A DNA stretch of 64,000 nt, taken from positions 3,457,038-3,521,037 of the forward strand of contig OZ023273.1 in NCBI GenBank assembly GCA_964007475.1, read 5' to 3'. This DNA comes from Hybos culiciformis (lineage: Eukaryota > Arthropoda > Insecta > Diptera > Hybotidae). Below the pieces are notes generated by a model. That model worked only from the letters and a program-made list of their open reading frames with translations, searched no databases and had not been told where the DNA came from. The translations under genes and the position numbers were made by a program. The first letter of the stretch is position 1; each line of letters starts with the position of its first letter. This document shows, one piece after another, positions 41,301 to 52,900 of this stretch.

Positions 41301-43913
41301 TAGATGAAAAATTTTTAGACTAATTGTTTTTAGATGAATTGCCCTTTTAGACAAAATTTTATTAGATGATTAATTTTTAAACAAATTGTTTTTAGACGAA
41401 TTGCACTTTTAGACGAAATGTTATTAGATTAATAGTTTTTAGACTAATTATTTATAGACGAATTATTTTAGACGAATATTCCAGGTACCCTAAATAATAC
41501 ATGTAGTGTGTTGTATATATATAGTTTTTGTGATTTAATGTAAAACATTTTTTCAATCAACAAAATTTTACTAATTTTGGATGTGCAGGTGCAAGACACC
41601 AAATTACGTTTTTATTTCTATTTATCGTTTTATAATTTGAGCAATGAACATATTTTAAATTATTAACCGTAAGATCATTAATTTCATTATATAACAGCCT
41701 CAAAATCAATTTTTGAAATATTATTTTTGAAATATGTACAAAGAATTTGTATAGTTCTAATCTATCGAAATAATAATTTTTGGACATTTGATGACTATTT
41801 TTGAGGACGCCAGATACAATAATAACTTTCTAATCTAATTTTAGAATTTGAAACATAAATATGACTTTATTTGGAATCAAATATATTAATCTTACATAGG
41901 TGGAAATATCGTATTTTATTTTTTTAGACAACTTTTTGTCATTTTCGAATATGAAAATAATCAAAAAAAGATCAGAGAGTGACATTTATATTATTATTTT
42001 CTACTATCTTCAGATTTCATTAAGAAATTATAATTAGAAATAAGTGGAGTAACTCCTTCTAAAGTTATGAATAAATATGATTTAGTTTTATCAAAATTAG
42101 GACGAATTTCTTTCCATATATACTAACGCAACTCTTATTTTAAAGTACTGAGCTTTTCTAGCCCCGTGACCATACTCAATAACGGTCATGGGTTTATAAC
42201 TAGTATATCATAAAAATCTCACATAATAAATTGCAATTTTTTTTTTTTTTACTAGAATAATTAAGTATTTAAAAATAAAAAAAAAAATTAGTATGATAGT
42301 ATGATATAAAAATTATACTGTAAGTATACACTACATATTATCTTCTGAACTACATATTATATATATAGAATATAATGTTTGACTATAGCGCAATTTTTAA
42401 AATGTGAATATTAAATATTCTTTTGCTGTTATTTTAATGCCATATCATCAGTTAATTATAAATTTCTCTAAAGGCAGAAAAAAAGATAAAATAAAATAAT
42501 AGCTGCTATTCCTTTTATTATTGAATAACATACAATTTTTTTTTTTTTACAGAATTATGTATATACGTACACTTTTGAATAATAATTAAATTTATTTATA
42601 TGCAGGTTTATTAATAAATTAATATTCTATGAAAATATAGGTACATCATGAAAGATACTAGGCTTGAAAAATTTTTTTTTTTTTTTTTTTTCATTTTCAT
42701 TCTGTTGTTCTTCTGATGCTCTGCAATTGTTGTTTTTATATATGTATTTGCTTTTCTTTTTTTTTTTTTTGGTTTTATTGTAAGTTTAGTTTTAAAAAAA
42801 AATTCTGCAAAATCATATATTATTATTATTATAATTTTTTTTTTTTTTCACTGTACAATGGTACATTTTTGCCACCACTTCATAGTGAATTAATAAAAAT
42901 AAAAAAAAGGGCAAAAGTAAATATAAGCTACAAAAGATAAAAAAAACAATTAAAAATCTATAAAATTAAAAATAAAATAAAATTTTAGAATGTCTTGAAA
43001 ATAGTTTTCTGTGAGAAATTTTCATCAAACATTATAGTTATAACAATTTTCTTGAGTTATGTCAGAAATTATTATTGTTAGAAATATAACGATTTCTACT
43101 TCAACCTTTTTTCGATTTTATTAAATTTTTGATATTTTCTAGCAGTATTTGCTAAAAATCTTGCATTTTTTTTAATTAAATATATAACAACTGGCCAAAA
43201 AACGAATTGTAGCAAAAGTTGCTAATCCAATATTATAATTTTTATTATTTTTTCTAACGAAGAAAAATATTGTTTGACACTTAATGAGAATCTGAAAACT
43301 TTAAGTCTAATATCTATTGCTATAAATAAACAAATGCAGAAATATATTAGAAACTTAAAGTACGAGCTATTTTTTTTTGCTATTTTAAATATATATCTAA
43401 TTTAGCTAAAGTCATTTAAGACTATGTATTCGAAAAATTCTTCATTAGAACAGTTTGGGAAAAATGATGAAAATTTATTCGGAAACTAAATTTTATAAAA
43501 ATTGCATTACTTTACGAAAATAAAAAAAATAAAAAAACAAAGAAGTAAATACTAGACACGAAAGTAATATTCCTGGTAAACTTCAGAATAAAATAACCAT
43601 TTCACTTAGTTCATTTGGCATAATTTTTCGCTCGACCGAAAAGATTGGAAAAAAAATAAAATAAAAGTAGGTGTTTTTTAATCGGGTGGTGCAAGTGGCG
43701 TTACTATTAACCTTAGTTTTTATTTTTTTTATTTTTTTTATTTTTGATTCTTTGAATAAGTTGAGAGAGAATGAATTATGTGATCATTGAAGAAAATGTT
43801 TGAAAAAAAAAAAAAAATATATATGTATATGTATATTTGTATCTTTAAAGTATTTACTTTTTATATGGATTCTGTGTTGAAATGTTAGTGGTACTAAATA
43901 TAAAATAAAAAAT

Positions 43914-43958
<45 letters not shown>

Positions 43959-46900
43959 ATTTTTATATCTGATGGTGTTTTTATTGCTATGATATAACAC
44001 TTTATTAGTATTGTTCTTAAAGCGTTTTTCTTTTAACTTTTCCTTTTAATTTTTTTTTCTTCTTATTGTTCAGCTTAAATTTTTTTTATTTATTTATTAT
44101 TCTTAATTCAAAAAAAAAAAAAATAAATTCTTATGCAATGAGCAATATAATTCTTCAAAGTACACATATTCTATTATACATATATATTTTTCTCCTGTTC
44201 AATTGAAAAAATTTTCTATATAATTAAAAGTAATATTATACAATAACTATATGTATAATAATAATGTTTTGTAGGATTTTATATACTTTTTTGTTTGATA
44301 CTGTCATTAAAATGTAATATTCTGTATTAAGCTATGTATTTTCTCATAATTGTATGGATAATAAAAAAAAAAATTTTAAAAGATTTTTGAGTTATAATGG
44401 AAGCATTAAAAAAAATTAAAAAGAGTATACACTAGGTAGAAAATGTCTATAAAATTATATGATGTAAAATTACCTACATTCAATTGCCTTTCAAATGACA
44501 TTACTAGTTAATTTCTGAGACGTCGCATTAAAAACGGCTGTACGCAGACTTTTCCAAAAATTGAGATTTCTCAAAATTTAAAATTTGGAAAAAAAAATTG
44601 TTTTTACAATAAAACTTTTTTTATAGAGTTCTTTTAAATGACATCAAAAACTGGGAACATGTCGAACAAAAAATAAGAAAACGAGCCTGTACGCAGACAT
44701 TTTCTACCTAGTGTATGTATAAAGGAAAATTCGTCATCCGTTGGAGAGATTTTATAGATTAATATATTATAATATGCTGTCTACACTAAGAATTTTATTC
44801 ATAAATTAAATCAGGTTATCCCTCAATTGAAAATTGCTGTTCACACCATGATTTTTTTTAACCAGGATTAATTTTGTTGTTTTTTTATTTTATTTTTTTT
44901 TTGTTAAATTTCTAAATAAAAATTAGTGAATAAAATTTAATCAAAAATAATTTAAAAATTATTTAAAAAACAATTCTATAAGTGAATTAGTTAATTTAAA
45001 ATTAAAATTCGAAAAATAAAAATTACAAAAAAAAAAATTATTTTATTTTTATGCTTTTTTTTTAGCCATTTTGTTTTTTCTTTTTCTAATTACTCAAACG
45101 CACTTGCCCAACCGATAATTTTTTGACGTAATCATAACATATTCATTTAATCTAAATAAACAATACTAGGTTTTATCAGGTGAACCTGATTTAACTCACA
45201 TTTATCTCAACTTTAAAACCCCAAAATTTTTTGTATGATAAACCTCCTTTAACTCAACAACTATTTATAAATATTTGCGAAACCTTATTTAAACCCGAAG
45301 TGTAGACAGCTTATAAGAATTAATTTTATGTATGCTTTAAAAATTAAATGATGAAAATTTTTGTCGCAGTTACATTCTCTAAATGATAGTAAGTTAGAAT
45401 AATATATTCTAAGTAGGCACTTAACCGCAAAACTCTTTGATCTCTCAATAATCCTCAAATTCAATAATACAAAAGTTTTATGGAAATATGTTTTTCAGAA
45501 GATTTATTAATTTGATTTGATTTCTGTGAGCAATATCTTCTTTATAAAATATTGATTTCTCATATTTCCAATATTTAAAATTACGATATTTTTAAAATTT
45601 ATTCTATACCTTTTCAACTTCAAATGGGAAATAATCATTTTCAAAATGGAAATAATCATTTTCAAAATGGAAATAATCATTTTCAAAATGGAAATAATCA
45701 TTTTCTAAATGGAAATAATCATTTTCTAAATGGAAATAATCATTTTCAAATTGGAAATAATCATTTTCTAAATGGAAATAATCATTTTCTAAATGGAAAT
45801 AATCATTTTCAAATTGGAAATTAATTTTAAAATAGTAAGGTAGCAAGCCAGATACGCTCAAAAAGTGTTTCAAGTTTTTTATTAGTTGCATCTTTGCCAA
45901 AAAATGCAATATACAAAAAAAAAAATTTTGTTTAAAAAAATGTCGTTCATTGAGAAGTGGGAACCTAATAATGTTAAAAAGAAAATTTATGTTTCACACA
46001 ACAATGTGGTGGGGATTGGAGAGCGCTCTCAAAAACTTTAGGAGTGAAAACGACATTATATAGGTGGGTTAATGGATGGAAAGTTGTTTTATAAAGCACA
46101 AATTTGATTTTTAACATTATCAGGTTCCCATTTCTTAATATACGACATTTTTTTAAACAAAAATTTTTTTTTTGTATATTGCACTTTTTGGCAAAGATGC
46201 AACTAATAAAAAACTTCAAACACTGTTTGATCGTATCTGGCTTGCTACCTTACTATTTTAAGATTAATTTTCATTTTGAAAATGATTATTTCCATTTTGA
46301 AAATGATTAATTCCATTTTGAAAATGATTATTTCCATTTTGAAAATGATTATTTCCATTTTGAAAATGAGTAATTCCATTTTGAAAATGATTATTTCCAT
46401 TTTGAAAATGATTAATTCCATTTTGAAAATGATTATTTCCATTTTGAAAATGATTATTTCCAATTTGAAAATGATTATTTCCAATTTGAAGTTGAAAAGG
46501 TATAGTTTTTTTTTTTATTTAATTTTATTTTAGTTACAGAGTTTAGTTCTATGATATTATAGGAAATTACAGTTTTTTTTTACTTTTTTGCTTTGATACA
46601 ATTAGTCTACAATTCTTCCTGTTTAATATGTTTGACATGAAGAAGATCAAAAATGATCTTATCTCTGATTAGAATAATTTTTTTTTCCGTCATTATTTTG
46701 CATGAAGATCATGTTTTAGAACAACCCAAAGCAGTTATACTTATTTATTTTTTTCTTGTTCTTAAAATTATTATAACATTGTAATTGTGTTCATAATGGT
46801 GTAAGGCTTCAAGTTAATATAATAAATTAATTTAATTCTGAAACCAGCTAAAAAAAAATAAAAAAAAAAAAAAAAATACACAGATTTTGTTGGTTCAAGA

Positions 46901-49900
46901 AAGATTAGTAATTTTTGTGAGTTAAGGGATTATGAAATTACAAAGAATGTTCCCTGGCATGAACGTAGAACAGAATCAGTCAACAAGACAGAATTATTGG
47001 TGATTTAATTAGAAAACTTATATTAAGGTCACATACATATCATAAATATCGTGGGATACAGTCTTGGCGAAACTTGCAGTTGAATTAATTTGTCTTCATA
47101 TTTGCATTAACATATTTGGAAGTTCAAGGCTACAATGGGCTTCTTTGGGTGATATTTAATCTAACCCTTTCATATAAATCGAACTCTAAGACGACGTAAT
47201 TATCTGTTAGAGCTACATCATTCAAGAGATTAAAACAAATATTTTGATGGTTAGGTTAGGTCAACGTTAACATCTCCTGTTTTTTTTGTACTTACGGACT
47301 AACTTCACTCATGCAGCCGCAATAAGATTTCTAATGAAACAAGATTTTATTCAATCTTTTAATATAATTAAAGCTTAGAAATGGGAACAAAATATTTAAG
47401 ATTATTGAAAATTAGGATGTGTTAATAATTATTTTAATGAACTTGATTTAAACTTCTCCTTTCTAAAGAAGTATAAATTATTGAATAGTTAAATCGTGTC
47501 TTGCGTGTTCAAAAGCAGTTCAAATAAAAATTTTCATAAATTTTTCCTTGATTTTATTTTATATAAAATTTTTTATTTTTTTTTGCAATAAAAACAGAAA
47601 AAAAAACATTGTTTTACTTTTTAATTTTATGTGCAAAAACAAAAATTATTATATTATTTCAATATAAATTTTTTTTGTGTTTTTGTGTACACAAAGAATG
47701 AGATTAATATGAAAGGTATGAACTGATTTGTTTAAATTATTTTATGTGACTTTGAATAAAAATTTAAATGATAGCAAAATTTTATTATTTTACATTTTTA
47801 TTTCCTGTATTAAATATTTTTTCTTATAAGTAATTAAGAACTTGGTTATATTTATGATATAGATATAGACAAAATGTAGGTAAAACATAATTTTATTTAA
47901 TTTATTATGTAAGACACGCAATAATATTATAAATAAAAAATAACACTTTTAAGAATTTTTTAATTGTGAATAAGAAAAGCGCGTCTTTACGAAATTAAAG
48001 TTCTTGTGACATTAATTTTAAAAATGTTCGACTTGAAAAATGCATAAAAGTGAGCAAGCTGAATGCATTGAAATGAAATAATTAACTGAAGAATTGTTAT
48101 TCTTGTCTTATTGCAAATTTTGAATATCACTACTATGAAGGTGCATTCTGAAGTTTTGATTTTTCTACTATAGCTTTTTATTTATACACCAATTTTCATC
48201 GAACTTCCCTTTCAACCCCCAGTTGGGATCAAACTATTGTTTTTTAAGTTTCTACAATCGACATCTACTAGTACACCAATTTTATTGGAAATTTTTTTTC
48301 AATCCTCAATCTGAATCTAAATCAATCGGGGTCTAATCATTTTTTTTTGTTGATTCCGCCGAAATCGACATTTATCTACCCACATACTATATTTCATCAG
48401 AATCTATATTTAAACTTTAAAAATAATTTTAAATTATGTAAATTTAATTTAAAAATAGTTTGGACCTTTGCCGGTTCAAAGTTTCTAACTCTTTGGTTCA
48501 GACTCGTGAACGCATATTTTAACATTTCAATCGAGCTTGGCATAGTTAAATATTTAAAAGGCATTTTAGTGCGAGACAGACAAACGTACAAAACGGACAA
48601 ACAGAAAATTAAAACCATTTATATTTTATATCGTATTATGAAATATTGAAATCTATTTAATTCTTATATTAAATCAATCACAAATATCAAACACAATTAT
48701 AACTAAATAGTATAAAAATAAATATATATATTTTAGCCAAAATCTTTTGCTTACCTGCATTGAAATTCTGTTTCACCTAAGCACAATTCTAAACAATCAC
48801 GACGTGAATTGACATTTTCTGCTCGTTTAACGTGTCCATTTAATTTGTAATTTTGAACACGATCAATACACCATGCACGAGCACATGGTTTAACGCCCAA
48901 ACATGATTTCTGGGCATAAATTGTAAATACTGGAAATTGTGATTTTGTTAATGCACCTACGGATAAAAATATAAAAACAAATCTTTATAATTAAGTAATT
49001 AAAAAGGAAAAAAAAAAAAAAAAAATGGAAATAAATAAATAGAAAGATAAAAATTGCGACTAAAAAAAAAAAAATTAATTTAAGTGCGGAAAATAGAAAT
49101 TTTACATTTGAGAATAAGTTATATTATTTTTAACGTTTTAATTTTATTATAACTATTTATATATATTTAAAGATATCCTTATTTTAATTAATAATAGAAA
49201 TAAATTATAAACTGTATCTTATAGTCAGTGTGGTGTTGTTATCTAAATGTTTTATCAAATTATAATTTTATAATTTTTTATAATGTTATAAAAACATTTA
49301 TTTTTTATATCTAATCAAAAATAATCTATTCTATCGTTTTTCATTCTATCGTTTGTTTTTAATATAAAGAGTTATTTTATTATTATTTTTTATTTACGAA
49401 ATTAATTATTAATATCTTATTTTAATAAATGCCAAATTCCACGAAACCGGTACGGCAGTACCGGACCATACCGTCAAGATAACACAACCGCTTATAGTTA
49501 TTGGATTCATTAGATAATAATTTAGAGCTCAAAAAACAATACTAAGTATACTCATGTTTCAATATATACTATTTTTAATAAAAAATCTTATCTAACTACC
49601 GCTAAATATTTGAAATTATTTCATTAATATTTCATTCTGTCATAAAATTTTTTTTATTTGAATTGTGAACAAGTGAAATTTTACCCAATTCATAGCTACA
49701 GTAATTTTTTTTTGATAAAAACAAAAATATTAATAAAAAAATAACTAATTTCCTTTTAAACAGTATAAATATTTTTGCAAATAAAATCAAAACTTTCTTC
49801 TTCAACTAATTTTTCAACAAATTTTTAAAAATAATATAGCTTTGAGCATATTTAATTACCCCAAACCTTCAAATCAAACAAAATGTAACTCTATATATGC

Positions 49901-52900
49901 ATAATATCTTCATATAGTTTTAAGCGGGGAAAAAAATAAAATCGAAAAATAAAAATAAATAAATCGATTTAAGTTAATTTTTTTTATTTTCATTTTTAAT
50001 GTTATTTTATTAGAAAATCGTGATTAATATTTAAAAAATAAAATCTAATATTATCTATAAAAACTTTCTAAAATAAAAGAACAACGAAAAACAAGAGGAA
50101 ACATTATTTTTATGATTATTTGCACAAATTTAAAAATTTTTAGCTTTATTATTGAGCAAAACAAGAACAATATACAAAAAAAAAAATAACTTAATATCTT
50201 TTAAATTCAACATAAATAGATATAGATTTTTTTTTATATATTTTTATTCTGTAAAATTTAATCATAAAATGCAACAGATTAAAAAAAATAAAAAACACAC
50301 TCACAAAATTGATGATCTATGAGTAGTATTTGTTCTTCATTTACAAATTATTATAAAATTTAAATTATGAACATAATATTTTTATGTTTATTTTGATTAA
50401 CATTAATAATAAAAATATTTTTTCTTTTTATATATTAAAGATAAAAATTGATTTAATTTTAGAACTGATTTAGAGGTGGAGAGATCCTTTCCTTATAGAG
50501 TCGCTAATAAATATCGCTAATAAATATATAATTGGCGGGCAAAAAACCAGATAAGTCAAAAAATTTAAAAAATAAGTCTGGATTCTGTTGGATTATGTTG
50601 TTTCATTTATTTATGAAGTAAAATACGTATATAAAGACTTCGAAACTGAAGATATCCCTGTCATTAAAAATTCCCAATTGTGAAAAATAAATTTTTGAAA
50701 AACAAATGTAAAGAATGACTATTATATGTGCTTTTGTCCGCCAACCTGAGAGTTACAAACTCGTATTTAGTCTAATTATGCAAATTTCTTGTTTATGTTG
50801 ATTTTATAGCATTAAGAAAAAAATATTTCCTTTTAATTAACATCTCTAAATTCAAATGATTTCCTTTTAAACTTATCTTATGGTAATATTTAATTACAAA
50901 TCCATGTTTATTTGCTCCATCCATGTTTATTTGTCAGAATCAAGAAAATTATTTAATAAGAAAAAAGCGTTATATTAAGAAAATCATGAAATATTTTTTG
51001 AAAGTTTAAGGTAATCCTGTTTTTAAAAATCTAATTCAGGATTGTGTGTTGTTAATGTTTGTTCTAATACTACATACATGTACCTAACAAAATATTTCCC
51101 TTTTATGAGAGTTTTATTATATATATCTTGATTTTTGAATTTTTGGAAGAGGACTCGCATATTTTTGGACAAAAAACTAAGAAAGGTGACTATAACAGCA
51201 TTCTAAAGACGAGAAATAAAAATTATGCACCCACCATTTGGCATTTTATTGTTTAAAATGAAAAATAATGCATCCATTCGTAAGCACTTACACAACTTGT
51301 ACGTTACGACAAACAAAACATATGGAAGATAATTTAATACATAAAGGTTGATTCACACATATCAGTCACGTCACAGTTCGGTCTCCGTTCCGTCACCGTC
51401 AAGTATCCGTCAATATCTACACAGGTCTACACAGGTCTACACAGGTCAGTCACGTCACCGTTCCGTCCCGTTTTTTTAGATACAAAATAAAAAATAAAAA
51501 CTTTGTTTTGTTTGTTTTGATTTCAATTTCAAAAATGCTGTCAGTCAAAAAAAAAAATATCGTCGGAAAGTAATTTAATTTTGACGGCTCGTTGACGGTG
51601 GGACGACTGATGGTTCAGTGACGTGACGACGCCGGATGGATGTAGACAGTTCATTTAAATTACAAGGAACGATATTTTTTTTGACTGAAATGACGTGCCG
51701 ATGACGTGACGGTGACTATACGTGACTGATACGTGTGAATTACGTTAATACAAAAATTCAACTACTTACACCAGTATTACACAAACTATTTTTCAAAACG
51801 GCAGTTTAAAGATTTACATATTTATATAATGTAACGATTTAGGTTATTAATATAAAAAAATGTAAAAATTTGTGAAGTAGCGTCATATCATAATGAAGAA
51901 CTATTTGGCATAATAATATTATATAACAGTATAACTCGACTTTAACTGTTATTCCTTCAGGCTACTAAATTAGGTATGCAAATTACATATGTACAATATT
52001 CATACAAATGTTAATTTTTTTTTTTTTTATTTATTGCAAAATAAAATATTTAATGATTAAATTTAATATTGTAATTAGACACATATTTTTAGAAGAACTT
52101 TTTTTTTTTTTTAATTTATATTTAAAATATTTATTTTTTTGTTGTTGCTTGTCTAATTAAATTGTTGGAAATAAAAAAAAAAAAAAAAGGATGTGCTCTT
52201 GAGAGTAACTACTAAGTGTAGTGAAAAATTAAAAACATTAAAATTGATGAATACAGTTTTGTTTTAAATTTATAATAAAATTTTTTTTTTTATTATATTA
52301 TAAGCCTTCCTTTAACACAAACGGAAATCATATAAAATTTAAATATTTAATTGTTTTCTAAAATAATTTAGTTTTATATTTATTTATTTATTATATTGCT
52401 CAACATCAGAAAAAAAATTGCATACTTTAGTTTAATATATTATTTTTATATTTATTTAACGATAAATTAAAAAACAAAAAAAGAGAACTTTAATAAATTT
52501 TTAAGTTGTTAATGTGAATAGTGTTATATATAAATTGTTTTTATAATTTAAAGATTTTATTTTTATTGAAAAGGATATAGGTATTTACGAGTAAATAGTA
52601 ATTTAATCATTAATTAATAAGAACAGCAGCATAAGTATAGTACAATGTTGCATTTATGTTTTATTTTATTTCTAAAATTTTTTTTACTACTACAAATTTT
52701 TTTTATATTTCAAATAATTATAATGTTATTTATTATTATTTATATTAATTGGTAAACATAATTTAGTTTTTTAGTTTTTTATTGAATCATTATTATTATA
52801 GGTATTTATTTTTACCTGGTAATTTGTCGGCATTCGATGAGAATAAAACACATAAACCAGTTTCATAATTAATTGAATTACATGAATAATTTGTTTGGCA

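Larger units (their letters stand above)
8419..48754 (-). other. Host intron 3, about 40.3 kb, containing seven nested genes
   Basis: Bounded by donor GTAAGC (48754) and acceptor CAG (8419), with phase 2 on both sides so the host frame continues across. It holds the DUF1091 gene cluster and most of the mobile elements of the window. Confidence 0.85.

Noticed and set aside
41557..41787. 76-codon minus-strand frame
   Set aside because: Looked for DUF1091 or transposase marks and found none. No splice partners, composition typical of AT-rich noise.
45604..46533. Open frames with NGNNHFQ or MIISILK heptad repeats on both strands
   Set aside because: They arise from 21-bp tandem units in an inverted-repeat element. 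Both strands and several frames are open, so no coding is implied.
48347..48649. 100-codon plus-strand frame near host exon 3
   Set aside because: No domain; the complementary strand is also open, and the DNA resembles a decayed non-LTR trailer.
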